Shown: piece by piece, positions 9,299 through 17,093 of the stretch
How positions within the stretch are numbered: the stretch's first letter is position 1
Layout of the letters: each line of letters begins with the position of its first letter
Source of the DNA: Solobacterium sp.
GTDB taxonomy: Bacteria > Bacillota_I > Bacilli_A > Erysipelotrichales > Erysipelotrichaceae
NCBI GenBank assembly: GCA_024680365.1
Contig: JAILCN010000216.1
Location: forward strand, 1-34,263
Direction of reading: 5' to 3'
DNA length: 34,263 nt
Position numbers and translations under genes: made by a program
Notes under the pieces: generated by a model
What the model was told of the DNA's origin: nothing
The model's database searches: none
Seen by the model: the letters and a program-made list of their open reading frames with translations, nothing else

Positions 9299-10573
9299 TC
9301 AGATCTGTTCCAGGGCCTGCTTCAGGTCGTCAATAATATCGTCAATATTTTCAATGCCGACAGAGAGACGGATCATATCCGGTCCGACGCCTGCCGCGAC
9401 AAGCTCTTCATCACTCATCTGTCTGTGAGTGGAGGAAGCCGGATGCAGGACGCATGTATGCGCGTCAGCGACGTGTGTCGCGATCATCGCGACCTTCAGA
9501 TGCGCCATGAACTTCTCGGCAGCCTTTCTGCCGCCCCTGACGCTGAAGGAGATGACGCCGCAGGTTCCGTCCGGCATATACTTCTTCGCTCTTTCGTAAT
9601 ACTTATCCGTCGGAAGACCCGGATAGGTGACGCTCTTTACCTTTTCATGGGCAGCCAGGAATTCAGCTGCCTTCTGGGCATTGGAGCAGTGTCTCGGCAT
9701 TCTGACAGCCAGGGATTCCAGACCAAGGTTGAGCAGGAACGCGTTCATCGGCGCCTGGATCGAACCGAGGTCGCGCATCAGCTGGGCTGTTGCCTTGGTA
9801 ATGAAAGCGCCGCCCATGCCGAACTTCTCAGCATATGTGATGCCGTGATAGGACTCATCCGGTGTTGTCAGGCCCGGAAACTTGTCCGCGTGCGCCATCC
9901 AGTCAAATTTGCCGGAATCAACGATGCAGCCGCCGACAGCAGCGTCGTGGCCGTCCATATATTTCGTTGTGGAATGCGTAACGATGTCAGCACCCCATTC
10001 GATCGGCCGGCAGTTGATCGGCGTTGCGAATGTATTGTCAACGATCAGCGGCACACCATGCGCATGCGCAGCTTTCGCGAAACGTTCGATATCAAATACG
10101 ATCAGCGCCGGATTGGCGATCGTTTCACCGAAGACACACTTTGTATTCGGTTTGAACGCAGCTTCCAGCTCTTCATCCGAGCAGTCCGGATCCAGGAATG
10201 TGAAATCAATTCCCATGCGTCTCATCGTGACGTTGAACAGATTGTAGCTTCCTCCGTAGATCGCGGAAGACGCGATGACGTGATCACCGCAGCCTGCCAG
10301 GTTGAAGACCGAGAAGAATGTAGCAGCCTGTCCCGAACTTGTAAGCATGCCTGCCGTGCCGCCTTCCAGCGCTGCGATCTTGGCTGCTACATAGTCGTTT
10401 GTAGGATTCTGAAGACGTGTATAGAAATACCCTTCCGCTTCCAGATCAAAGAGCTTGCCCATGTCTTCACTCGTGTCATACTTGAACGTTGTGCTCTGAA
10501 TGATCGGGATCATTCTGGGATCACCGTTGCCGGGTGCGTATCCGGCCTGAATGCATTTCGTTTCTTTCTTCAT
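9299..10573 (-). CDS. metY: O-acetylhomoserine sulfhydrylase (MetY)
   Basis: A 424-residue PLP-dependent enzyme of the Cys/Met metabolism family. It should convert O-acetylhomoserine and sulfide to homocysteine. The PLP-binding lysine is in THSTTKYMDGH, and the conserved YTRLQNPTNDYVAAKIAALEGG and VDNTFATP segments are present. The length and the 50-residue insertion before the C-terminal CVLHPASSTHRQ match O-acetylhomoserine aminocarboxypropyltransferases and not the shorter cystathionine gamma-synthases (about 380 residues). The start has AGGA upstream. Its 5' leader is only about 28 bases, too short for a SAM riboswitch or T-box, so regulation must act elsewhere. It is the first gene of the metY-metA operon. 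Confidence 0.93.
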   Translation of the reverse strand: MKKETKCIQAGYAPGNGDPRMIPIIQSTTFKYDTSEDMGKLFDLEAEGYFYTRLQNPTNDYVAAKIAALEGGTAGMLTSSGQAATFFSVFNLAGCGDHVIASSAIYGGSYNLFNVTMRRMGIDFTFLDPDCSDEELEAAFKPNTKCVFGETIANPALIVFDIERFAKAAHAHGVPLIVDNTFATPINCRPIEWGADIVTHSTTKYMDGHDAAVGGCIVDSGKFDWMAHADKFPGLTTPDESYHGITYAEKFGMGGAFITKATAQLMRDLGSIQAPMNAFLLNLGLESLAVRMPRHCSNAQKAAEFLAAHEKVKSVTYPGLPTDKYYERAKKYMPDGTCGVISFSVRGGRKAAEKFMAHLKVAMIATHVADAHTCVLHPASSTHRQMSDEELVAAGVGPDMIRLSVGIENIDDIIDDLKQALEQI

Positions 10574-10604
10574 AATTCATCCTGTCTTTCTGTATTGATT
10601 GTTA

Positions 10605-10616
10605 CGAATTATACCA
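10605..10616 (-). promoter_or_regulatory. Extended -10 promoter of metY
   Basis: Leftwards, TGG-TATAAT (TATAAT at 10613-10608) gives an extended -10 element with consensus hexamer, about 35 bases before the metY ATG. No good -35 is visible, as is usual for extended -10 promoters. Confidence 0.5.
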
Positions 10617-10637
10617 CGTTCTGCATAATTTTATATA

Positions 10638-10666
10638 TTGCATTTCCGCAACTCAAAACGTATAAT
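10638..10666 (+). promoter_or_regulatory. Promoter of the tRNA-Cys / tRNA-Leu unit
   Basis: A consensus -10 TATAAT (10661-10666) stands 17 bp after TTGCAT (10638-10643) and about 20 bases before the first tRNA. It points away from the metY promoter. Confidence 0.6.
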
Positions 10667-10686
10667 ATGAAAGCACGGTTTCAAAG

Positions 10687-10760
10687 GGTGCCTTAGCCAA
10701 GTGGTAAGGCAACAGACTGCAACTCTGTGATCGCCGGTTCGACCCCGGCAGGCACCTCCA
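10687..10760 (+). tRNA. tRNA-Cys (GCA)
   Basis: The 7-bp acceptor stem GGTGCCT/AGGCACC, D arm GCC...GGC, anticodon stem ACAGA/TCTGT with loop CTGCAAC and T arm GCCGG-TTCGACC-CCGGC all fold. The anticodon is GCA. A 3' CCA is encoded (10758-10760). Confidence 0.97.
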
Positions 10761-10768
10761 TTTTTACT

Positions 10769-10855
10769 GGGGATGTGGCGGAATCGGCAGACGCAACGGA
10801 CTTAAAATCCGTTGGTGGAAACACCGTACGGGTTCAAGTCCCGTCATCCCCACCA
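10769..10855 (+). tRNA. tRNA-Leu (TAA)
   Basis: The acceptor stem GGGGATG/CATCCCC, anticodon loop CTTAAAA with anticodon TAA, a long variable arm (TGGTGGAAACACC region), T arm ACGGG-TTCAAGT-CCCGT and an encoded CCA identify a class II leucine tRNA. It lies 8 bases after tRNA-Cys and is probably co-transcribed. Confidence 0.97.
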
Positions 10856-10862
10856 TCCCATG

Positions 10863-10891
10863 AAAAGCTTCCTGGCAACAGGACTTTTTTT
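10863..10891 (+). terminator. Terminator of the tRNA unit
   Basis: TCCTG-GCAA-CAGGA forms a hairpin with a GNRA loop (10870-10883). AAAAG and CTTTT extend it over a 2-base bulge, and seven Ts follow. Confidence 0.75.
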
Positions 10892-10915
10892 GGTTTCAGG
10901 GCTCTGCCTGTTTCC

Positions 10916-10924
10916 TGTTATAAT
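10916..10924 (+). promoter_or_regulatory. Extended -10 promoter of the GNAT gene, implying a leaderless mRNA
   Basis: TGTTATAAT (TG at 10916-10917, TATAAT at 10919-10924) is a full extended -10 element. Transcription would start about 10930-10931, on the A of the ATG at 10931. Confidence 0.5.
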
Positions 10925-10930
10925 ACTTGC

Positions 10931-11494
10931 ATGTCAAACGAACTGAGAATGTCTGCCCTGCCTGAAAACACCGAAGAACTGAGCGCTGTCCGCAGACTGT
11001 ATGACAGCAGTTTTCCGGATGATGAACGGATCCCCTGGAACATGCTGCTGAAGCTGCAGAACGAATACAGGGTCCTGAACGTCTGGCACATGGATCACAC
11101 ACTGGCCGGCTTCACCTGTCTGTTTCTGTATCACGATATTGTCTATCTGAGCTATCTTGCGGTGCCTGAAGCGATGCGGGATCACGGGATCGGGACAAGG
11201 ATCCTCACAATGCTCAGAAAAGTCTTTCCTGAGCAGACGATCGTGATCGACATCGAGGAGCTGCAGAGAGACGCAGAGAACTATGAAGAACGTGTCCGGC
11301 GCAGAAACTTCTATCTCCGCTGCGGCTTTGAGACTTCTCATATCGGCTATCATTACTACCACGTCAGCTATGAACTGCTGTGCTGCGGAGGTATGATCAG
11401 CGCCGAAGACTTCCGTGATCTCCTTCTGTTTCACTGGGGACCGCGCGCATCATCCGCAAGATTCTATGCGCTGGAAGGCATTTCGTCCGAATAA
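10931..11494 (+). CDS. GNAT-family N-acetyltransferase
   Basis: A 187-residue protein with a GNAT acetyl-CoA-binding fold. Motif A reads YLAVPEAMRDHGIGTRILTMLR, containing the R-x-x-G-x-G loop that binds the CoA pyrophosphate, and RRRNFYLRCGF is the typical motif B (NFY-x-x-x-GF). The acyl acceptor cannot be told. I start at ATG 10931. The frame is open further upstream but that stretch covers the tRNA-Leu gene. No ribosome site precedes the ATG, and a strong extended -10 box ends 6 bases before it, suggesting translation of a leaderless transcript. The gene stands alone between the tRNA terminator and a bidirectional terminator. Confidence 0.87.
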   Translation: MSNELRMSALPENTEELSAVRRLYDSSFPDDERIPWNMLLKLQNEYRVLNVWHMDHTLAGFTCLFLYHDIVYLSYLAVPEAMRDHGIGTRILTMLRKVFPEQTIVIDIEELQRDAENYEERVRRRNFYLRCGFETSHIGYHYYHVSYELLCCGGMISAEDFRDLLLFHWGPRASSARFYALEGISSE

Positions 11495-11553
11495 TTACTG
11501 TTTTTTTCAGACTAACGATACTGTTTATTCTATTCTGAAAGACTGCTTCACAG

Positions 11554-11593
11554 AAAAAAGCCTTATGTCCGTTATGAGACACAAGGCTTTTTT
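11554..11593. terminator. Bidirectional terminator between the GNAT gene and the pot operon
   Basis: AAAAAAGCCTT-A-TGTC and GACA-C-AAGGCTTTTTT pair across one mismatch with an 8-base loop (11570-11577). A tracts on one side and T tracts on the other let it serve both the plus-strand GNAT gene and the minus-strand pot operon. Confidence 0.85.
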
Positions 11594-11596
11594 CGT

Positions 11597-12178
11597 TCAG
11601 AAGTATTCTCTTTTCAGGATCTTTACCGGACTGCCGCAGAGAAGCTCTTCATACTCAGCGGGGCTGTGATGGTCTTTCCAGTACTGTTCCGCGAACCTCG
11701 CAGCACGCCGTACGTCGTTATGTTCCAGCGAGCGGTACGCTTCATCAAAATACCGGATGTCATAAGAGAACAGGCTGTTCTCTTCCGTTTCGCATGCCAG
11801 AAGATACAGATCTTCCTTTTTTATTCCGGCAGGCCGGATCCAGTCTTCTTCTGCCATCCGCACAGCGGTTTCTTTCGTACGGCAGAGGTAAACGCAGTTC
11901 AGACGGCTGACAGAAGGAACTTCCTTCAGCTTCTGCCGCACTGCTTCAAAGACTGCCTCCGCTGCCCACTTGTCCGGATTGGGTGTATCTGCGTATGAGA
12001 CTGTGCTGTAGTCGAAACCGATCAGCTTTGTTCGCTCTGATTCCAGATGACGGATCATCAGCTGTTCAGAGCGCCTCAGGATCTCAAGATACGGGAGCGC
12101 CCTGTTCTTGTTTTTGTGGTGATCCGGAAGGAGAAACTCCCCTTCCGGACGATATATCGTGTAATGCCAGCAGTGCAT
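11597..12178 (-). CDS. Uncharacterised protein translationally coupled to potD
   Basis: A 193-residue soluble protein that I do not recognise with confidence. It has no signal peptide and no membrane segment. It begins MHCWHYTIYRPEGEFLLPDHH and contains a conserved-looking core SRLNCVYLCRTKETAVRMAEEDW, then an acidic DLYLLACETEENSLFSYD segment and an aromatic C-terminus. The pattern of an N-terminal H-x-x-x-P stretch and a later RL-x-x-VYL strand faintly recalls small ADP-ribosyltransferase-like DUF families, but this is a guess. Its ATG overlaps the potD stop in a TGATG arrangement and it is the last gene before the operon's terminator. It is therefore made with the polyamine transporter, though a link in function is unproven. 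Confidence 0.75.
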   Translation of the reverse strand: MHCWHYTIYRPEGEFLLPDHHKNKNRALPYLEILRRSEQLMIRHLESERTKLIGFDYSTVSYADTPNPDKWAAEAVFEAVRQKLKEVPSVSRLNCVYLCRTKETAVRMAEEDWIRPAGIKKEDLYLLACETEENSLFSYDIRYFDEAYRSLEHNDVRRAARFAEQYWKDHHSPAEYEELLCGSPVKILKREYF

Positions 12179-13278
12179 CAGTTCAGCTTGACTTTGTTCC
12201 AGAGGTCAGACAGCTGTCTCTTCAGTTCCGGGTTGTAGTGGAATACTTCATCCTTGGCGCCGTCTGTACGAGGTGTGTATGCAGGATCCTCGAAGTATGT
12301 GCCGCCTTCGCCGCTGAGCTTCTTGACAACGTTTACGTTGACAGATGTGTATCCGACATAATCAGAGTTTGCATACTGGACTTCTTCACTGAGCATTTCG
12401 TTGATCCACGCGTGTGCCAGGCCTGTGCAGGAAGCGTTTGCCGGAATGACCATTGCGTCGACCCATTTGTTTGTTCCCTGATCCGGTTCGATCCAGCCCA
12501 TGCTTTCATTTTCGGAAAGAACGAAGGCAGCGTCGCCGGAGTACATGATCGCGATGTCCTTGTCGCCGTTGATCATGGAGTCGATGACTTCGTCTGTTAC
12601 ATATGCAGGATCCATTGTGTCGTTCATCTTCTTCAGCCATTCGTACGCTGCTGTGATCTCCTTGGAGTCACCTGTGTTCATGGAATAGCCAAGTGCCTTG
12701 AAAGCGATCATGAAGCCGTCACGCTGGGAATCATAGAAATAGATCTTTCCCTTGTAATCTGTGTTGTGGAGGATATCCCATCCTTCCTTCTTGATGGTTT
12801 CTTCATCAACATTCTCAGTGTTGTAAACAAGACCGACTGTTCCCCAGAAATACGGAGCGGAGTATTCTCCGGTCGGATCATATTCCTTTTCCATGGCCTT
12901 GACGACAGGATCGACGAGCGAGGTGTTCGGGATCTGGCTCTTGTCAAGCTTCTGAAGGAGGTTCTCCTGTGTCAGCTGTTCGATCATATAGTCCGAAGGA
13001 AGCAGAACATCATAGCTGGATCCGCCGAGGAGCTTTGTATACATCATTTCGTTGGAATCGAATGTGTCATAGTTGACCTTGGCGTTGAACTTCTTCTCAA
13101 AGTTGCCGATGACATTTTCGCCGATATATTCGCCCGGTGCGAAAACGTTCAGAACATTGCAGCCGAATTTTTCCTTGGCATCAATTGTTTCTTCCGGCTC
13201 TTTGCCTCCGCTGGAGCATCCTGCCATTGTGATCATGGCAGCTGCGAGAATGATTTTTTCAGATTTTTTCCAGAACAT
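12178..13278 (-). CDS. potD: Spermidine/putrescine-binding lipoprotein PotD
   Basis: A 366-residue periplasmic-binding-protein-type lipoprotein of the polyamine ABC transporter. The N-terminus has a short basic stretch, a hydrophobic core and the lipobox TMAGC with the lipidated Cys21, placing it on the outer face of the membrane. The mature part begins LNVFAPGEYIGENVIGNFEKKF and contains YDVLLPSDYMIEQL and GTVGLVYNTENV, characteristic of PotD/PotF proteins. The start at 13278 has AAGGAAGG upstream and overlaps the potC end by 20 bases. It follows the two permease genes and the ATPase, the usual potABCD order, and ends in an overlap with the next, unknown gene. Confidence 0.95.
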   Translation of the reverse strand: MFWKKSEKIILAAAMITMAGCSSGGKEPEETIDAKEKFGCNVLNVFAPGEYIGENVIGNFEKKFNAKVNYDTFDSNEMMYTKLLGGSSYDVLLPSDYMIEQLTQENLLQKLDKSQIPNTSLVDPVVKAMEKEYDPTGEYSAPYFWGTVGLVYNTENVDEETIKKEGWDILHNTDYKGKIYFYDSQRDGFMIAFKALGYSMNTGDSKEITAAYEWLKKMNDTMDPAYVTDEVIDSMINGDKDIAIMYSGDAAFVLSENESMGWIEPDQGTNKWVDAMVIPANASCTGLAHAWINEMLSEEVQYANSDYVGYTSVNVNVVKKLSGEGGTYFEDPAYTPRTDGAKDEVFHYNPELKRQLSDLWNKVKLN

Positions 13279-14071
13279 TGTTTTTTTCCTTCCTTCTTTC
13301 TTTGATCACAGGTACGACATTCACGATGATCAGTACCGCGGTAACAACATAGACAATGATTGCGGACAGCGCGTTGATCGTCGGATTGACTCTCTTGACG
13401 CTGGAGTAGACATAGATCGAGATGTTGGATACGCCCGGGCCGGTCGTGAACATGGAGATGACGAAGTCATCGAATGACATGGAGAACGCGACCAGTGCGC
13501 CGGCGACGATCCCCTCTTTGATCTGGGGAATGATGACCTTGGTCATTGCCTGCAGAGGCGTGCAGCCAAGATCGAGCGCCGCTTCGGCGATGTTGGGATC
13601 AAGACGTCTCAGACGCGGCATGACCGAGAGGATCACATACGGGATACAGAAGGCAATGTGTGCCATCAGCATCGTATAGAAGCCGGTCCTGATGCGCAGA
13701 GATGTGAAGAACAGCATGAATCCGATCGCTGTGACGATCTCCGGATTCAGCATCGGCAGGTTGTTGACCTGGTTGACGAATTCGCGCACGACGCGGTTGG
13801 ACTTGGAAAGACCGATCGCTGTGATCGTTCCGACGATCGTGGATACGATCGTAGCGATGACCGCGCAGAGCACTGTATACCAGATCGCTTCCATGATCGA
13901 ACGGTTGGCGAACATGGATTCATACCACTTCAGGGAGAAGCCGGTAAAGTGTGAAAGCGATTTGGATGCGTTGAAGCTGAAGAACACGACGTAGATGATC
14001 GGCACATAGAAGAATGCCAGCATGACCGCGAGCCAGATCTTGCTGAATAAACTGCTTTTATTCTTTTCCAT
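13259..14071 (-). CDS. potC: Polyamine ABC transporter permease PotC
   Basis: A 270-residue inner-membrane permease with about six transmembrane helices. The ABC-coupling EAA loop is EAALDLGCTPLQAMTKVIIPQI, near residues 175-200. MSFDDFVISMFTTGPG is typical of PotC. With PotB it forms the channel for spermidine or putrescine. The ATG overlaps the potB stop (TGATG) and follows a perfect GGAGG site, so translation is coupled to potB. Confidence 0.94.
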   Translation of the reverse strand: MEKNKSSLFSKIWLAVMLAFFYVPIIYVVFFSFNASKSLSHFTGFSLKWYESMFANRSIMEAIWYTVLCAVIATIVSTIVGTITAIGLSKSNRVVREFVNQVNNLPMLNPEIVTAIGFMLFFTSLRIRTGFYTMLMAHIAFCIPYVILSVMPRLRRLDPNIAEAALDLGCTPLQAMTKVIIPQIKEGIVAGALVAFSMSFDDFVISMFTTGPGVSNISIYVYSSVKRVNPTINALSAIIVYVVTAVLIIVNVVPVIKERRKEKNNVLEKI

Positions 14072-14853
14072 CAGTCTGCCTCCTTCGGTTCCCGGTCAAG
14101 CTTTCTCGTGATATACATGGAGATCAGGATAATGATCGCCATGATCAGGGAGATCGCCGATCCGAAGTTCCAGTCACCGGTTGAAACGAAATAATCTTCG
14201 ATCAGGTTACCGATCAGAACATACTGGCCGCCGCCGAGCAGCTTCGGGATAAAGAAGCTTGATACCGCCGGCAGGAAGACGAGCGTGATCCCGGAGACGA
14301 CGCCGGACAGCGACAGCGGCAGCGTTACCTTGAGGAATGTCTGCACGTCGTTGGCGCCGAGGTCGTTCGCGGCAATCAGAAGATTCTTGTCGATCTTGGA
14401 TAATGACGTATAGATCTGCAGGATCATGAACGGCAGGAAGTTGTACACCATGCCGACGTAGACATTGAACTCACCGGATGTGCCGAGCCAGGTCAGGATG
14501 CCCTTCCATGCGTAGGTGCGCACGAGCATGTTGATCCAGGTCGGCAGCGTCATCAGAAGCACCATCAGCGCGGCGCTGTTGGGCTTCTGGGAAGCCATGA
14601 AGTATGCGGTCGGATAGCCGACGGCGATGCAGAACACTGTCGTCACAAATGCCATCTTCAGACTCCGCCAGAGAACGCCGGGGAAGATATCGTCGCTCAG
14701 AAAGCGGAGGAAGTTGTTCAGTGTGAACTGCAGCGTCAGGACATCATTGCCCTTTACCGTAAACGCGTAGAGAACGATCATCAGCATCGGAACAATGATC
14801 ATGATGATCATCCACAGCACGTACGGATAGATGAGTTTGCTGAAGTTCTTCAT
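14071..14853 (-). CDS. potB: Polyamine ABC transporter permease PotB
   Basis: A 260-residue permease with about six transmembrane segments. Its EAA-type loop is AANDLGANDVQTFLKVTLPLS, and LPTWINMLVRTYAWKGIL is the conserved PotB region after the second helix. SSFFIPKLLGGGQYVLIGNLIEDYF before the last helices is also typical. It starts 4 bases after potA and overlaps potC, so potA, potB and potC are made together. Confidence 0.95.
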   Translation of the reverse strand: MKNFSKLIYPYVLWMIIMIIVPMLMIVLYAFTVKGNDVLTLQFTLNNFLRFLSDDIFPGVLWRSLKMAFVTTVFCIAVGYPTAYFMASQKPNSAALMVLLMTLPTWINMLVRTYAWKGILTWLGTSGEFNVYVGMVYNFLPFMILQIYTSLSKIDKNLLIAANDLGANDVQTFLKVTLPLSLSGVVSGITLVFLPAVSSFFIPKLLGGGQYVLIGNLIEDYFVSTGDWNFGSAISLIMAIIILISMYITRKLDREPKEAD

Positions 14854-14857
14854 CTCA

Positions 14858-16423
14858 TTACACCATCTTTCTCATGACATGAATGTCTTCCGGATTCCAA
14901 TGCAGACCGATCCGTTCGCCTTCTTCGATCCTGTCAGTTGTTTCCAGCTTGATCTCGCGTCCCTGCGTGGAGAATGTGACCGGATAGTCACCTTCCGTGA
15001 TGTTCTCATCATCGAAGTCATATTTGACATCCCAGATCTCTACTCTGGAATTGTCTTCCATATTCCATGCATAGGCATCCGCCCATCTGATCAGATCTGT
15101 ATCCAGCGCAAGTGATTCTCTGATCTCATCCGCTGTCTTGTAGAAATCGAATGCCTGGATGCCTTCCTCGTTGGAAGCGTCCTCAACGACTGCCGGCTTG
15201 ACGACATTGATGTTGATGCGGATCATCGTACCCTTGTCTGTCGAGAATGTGCACGGATAGGTGCCGACTTCCGGCTTCAGGCTGTATTCGATCTTTGTCA
15301 GCGACACATCTTCATCAGCTGTATTCCAAGCCTGGGCGTTGGCACGGGCAATGACTTCGGTATCCGTCAGTGTTTCAACGTCCTCAAGGTCCATATAGAA
15401 CGATGATGCGCTGATCTTCTCTCCTGCTTCAGGATTTTCGATATCATGGCTCTTTGTGACATGCATCGTAACCGTCTTGGATGTACCGGAGCTTGTTTCA
15501 ACGATGACTTCGTAATGAACGCCCTTGAAGAGAACAGATTTCACTTCGCCGTTGAGCAGTCCCTTGTTTCTCGGAACGATATCAACGTCTTCCGGACGGA
15601 TCACGATATCGACCGGTTCATTCTCGTGGAAGCCCTTGTCAGCGCAGACATAATCCACGTCATCGAAGGAGACCAGGTTGTCTTTCTTCATGATTCCGTC
15701 AATGATATTGGAATCGCCGATGAATCTTGCGCAGTATTCATTGACAGGTTCATTGTATACGTCCGTCGGCGAACCGATCTGTTCGATCTCGCCGTCTTTC
15801 ATGATGACGATCTTGTCAGACATCGTCAGCGCTTCTTCCTGGTCGTGGGTAACAAAGATGAAGGTGATGCCGACTTCACGCTGGATCTCTTTCAGTTCCA
15901 GCTGCATTTCTTTTCTCAGGTTCTTGTCAAGAGCGGACAGGGATTCATCAAGCAGAAGGACCTTCGGCTCGTTGACCAGCGCTCTGGCAATGGCGACACG
16001 CTGCTGCTGGCCGCCGGACATCTTGGTAACGTCGCGGTGTTCAAAGCCTTCCAGACCGACAAGTGAGATCATTCTGCTGACCTTCTGGTCAATGATGTCT
16101 TTCGGCATCTTCTTGATCTTCAGACCGAACGCGATGTTGTCGTAAACATCGAGATGCGGGAACAGTGCGTAATGCTGGAACACCGTGTTGACATCCCTCT
16201 TGTACGCGGGAACGGTCGCGATATCCTCGCCGTCCATAATGACATGGCCTTCTGTCGGCTCCAGGAAGCCGGCAATGATCCTCAGCAGTGTGGTCTTACC
16301 GCAGCCGGAGGGTCCGAGAAGCGTAACAAATTCATTTTCATAGATGTCCAGAGAGATCCCCTTCAGGACGACCTGTTTGTCAAATGTCTTGACAACGTTT
16401 TTTACTTCAATCAGCTTTCTCAT
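14858..16423 (-). CDS. potA: Polyamine ABC transporter ATPase PotA with a duplicated insertion in its C-terminal domain
   Basis: A 521-residue ATPase, about 150 residues longer than usual PotA proteins. The nucleotide-binding domain has Walker [10 protein letters not shown] (37-45), Q-loop Gln83, signature MSGGQQQR (135-142), Walker B VLLLDES (155-161) with Ser where Pro is usual, and H-loop His193. The C-terminal TOBE-type regulatory domain starts normally ([10 protein letters not shown], 275-284; [14 protein letters not shown], 297-310) and ends normally ([14 protein letters not shown], 504-517). Between them lie two copies of a roughly 72-residue repeat, at about 337-408 and 422-495, each with FY near its start, an A-x-AWN core and a G-x-YP-x-TFST strand. 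The inserts should sit in the cytoplasm beside the ATPase dimer. The start has GGGAG 8 bases upstream and lies 15 bases after the regulator gene. Confidence 0.95.
   Translation of the reverse strand: MRKLIEVKNVVKTFDKQVVLKGISLDIYENEFVTLLGPSGCGKTTLLRIIAGFLEPTEGHVIMDGEDIATVPAYKRDVNTVFQHYALFPHLDVYDNIAFGLKIKKMPKDIIDQKVSRMISLVGLEGFEHRDVTKMSGGQQQRVAIARALVNEPKVLLLDESLSALDKNLRKEMQLELKEIQREVGITFIFVTHDQEEALTMSDKIVIMKDGEIEQIGSPTDVYNEPVNEYCARFIGDSNIIDGIMKKDNLVSFDDVDYVCADKGFHENEPVDIVIRPEDVDIVPRNKGLLNGEVKSVLFKGVHYEVIVETSSGTSKTVTMHVTKSHDIENPEAGEKISASSFYMDLEDVETLTDTEVIARANAQAWNTADEDVSLTKIEYSLKPEVGTYPCTFSTDKGTMIRININVVKPAVVEDASNEEGIQAFDFYKTADEIRESLALDTDLIRWADAYAWNMEDNSRVEIWDVKYDFDDENITEGDYPVTFSTQGREIKLETTDRIEEGERIGLHWNPEDIHVMRKMV
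14939..15160 (-). repeat. Second copy of the PotA internal repeat
   Basis: It encodes PotA residues 422-495. It shares with the first copy the pattern I-x-A-x-x-FY, an L-x-T/D-x-D/E region, A-x-AWN, then G-x-YP-x-TFST followed by an alternating hydrophobic strand. Confidence 0.7.
15200..15415 (-). repeat. First copy of the PotA internal repeat
   Basis: It encodes PotA residues 337-408. Shared landmarks with the second copy are [15 protein letters not shown] versus RWADAYAWN, and [10 protein letters not shown] versus [10 protein letters not shown]. The last part looks like a small immunoglobulin-like beta strand pair. Confidence 0.7.
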
Positions 16424-16438
16424 TTTTACTCTCCCTTA

Positions 16439-16981
16439 TCAGAAAACCGGCGGAGTGCTGATCCACAGCACCGAAGCCTTTGCGGTACCTTTGTTGACCA
16501 GGTAATGGGCTTCATTACCACGGATGTAGAACGTCTCTCCTTTTCGTACCGTTACCCCTTTTTTATCTGCGGTATTCACGAGACTGATGCGGCCGTTCAT
16601 CACATAGCCGAACTCTTCCCCTTCATGCGGTTCGATCTCCCGCGATGCTCCGCCCGGTTCAAGTTCCAGGATGATCGGTTCCATCCTGTTCTTCTGGGCA
16701 TTGGGGACGATCCAGCGGATCGTGAAATCATCCTGCTCATCCACGAAGATGTCTTCTGCTGTAAACACGACCTTTTCCGTGCTCACTTCGGCGAAGAACC
16801 CGGACATCGTCACTCCCAGCGCTTCGGCAATATCCTCAAGCGTCTGCAGTGACGGCGATGTGAGATTTCTTTCCAGCTGGGAAAGGAATCCTTTTGTCAG
16901 TTCCGTTCTGGAAGCAAGTTCTTCCAGCGTCAGGCCGTTCTGGACCCGCAGCTGTCTGATTCTGTGACCGATGTCAAACAT
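16439..16981 (-). CDS. XRE-cupin regulator of the polyamine operon (PuuR-like)
   Basis: A 180-residue transcription factor. An XRE/Cro helix-turn-helix spans about residues 5-62 (LTLEELASRTELTKGFLSQLERN, then SPSLQTLEDIAEALGV). A small cupin barrel spans about 105-175 (EPHEGEEFGYVMNGRISL ... GETFYIRGNEAHYLVNKG), the likely ligand pocket. Size and order match PuuR-type regulators. It is the first gene of the pot operon, 15 bases before potA, so it most likely represses or tunes its own operon in response to polyamines. Two GTTTA...TAAAC sites flank its promoter and are the obvious binding sites. Confidence 0.92.
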   Translation of the reverse strand: MFDIGHRIRQLRVQNGLTLEELASRTELTKGFLSQLERNLTSPSLQTLEDIAEALGVTMSGFFAEVSTEKVVFTAEDIFVDEQDDFTIRWIVPNAQKNRMEPIILELEPGGASREIEPHEGEEFGYVMNGRISLVNTADKKGVTVRKGETFYIRGNEAHYLVNKGTAKASVLWISTPPVF

Positions 16982-17000
16982 TTCATCACCCGCTTTCGTT

Positions 17001-17017
17001 GTTTACTATTAGTAAAC
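17001..17017. promoter_or_regulatory. Proximal operator of the pot operon
   Basis: GTTTACTATTAGTAAAC is a perfect inverted repeat with 7-bp arms and a 3-bp centre. It lies between the -10 box and the regulator's start codon, where a bound repressor would block elongation. Confidence 0.7.
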
Positions 17018-17046
17018 TTAATCTTTGTGATTATTAAACCAATACA

Positions 17047-17074
17047 ATTATACAGAAACAGCACCTGAATGCAA
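17047..17074 (-). promoter_or_regulatory. Promoter of the pot operon
   Basis: Leftwards, TTGCAT (17074-17069), a 16-bp spacer and consensus TATAAT (17052-17047) lie about 65 bases before the regulator start. Operators flank it on both sides. Confidence 0.65.
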
Positions 17075-17093
17075 TACTGTAAATAAACTTTTT

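Noticed and set aside
10574-10686. SAM riboswitch or T-box ahead of metY
   Set aside because: The likely transcription start leaves only about 28 bases of leader, and no suitable stems are present.
9035-10696. A 553-codon plus-strand open frame opposite metA and metY
   Set aside because: It is antisense to two clearly conserved genes, is rich in Cys, Arg and His without any domain, and has no ribosome site. It arises from codon bias of the real genes.
10727-10930. N-terminal extension of the GNAT protein
   Set aside because: It would translate through the tRNA-Cys end and the whole tRNA-Leu gene and its terminator. The first plausible start is 10931.
11983-13305. A 440-codon plus-strand open frame opposite potD
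   Set aside because: Antisense to a lipoprotein with a clear lipobox and binding-protein motifs; no ribosome site or recognisable domain.
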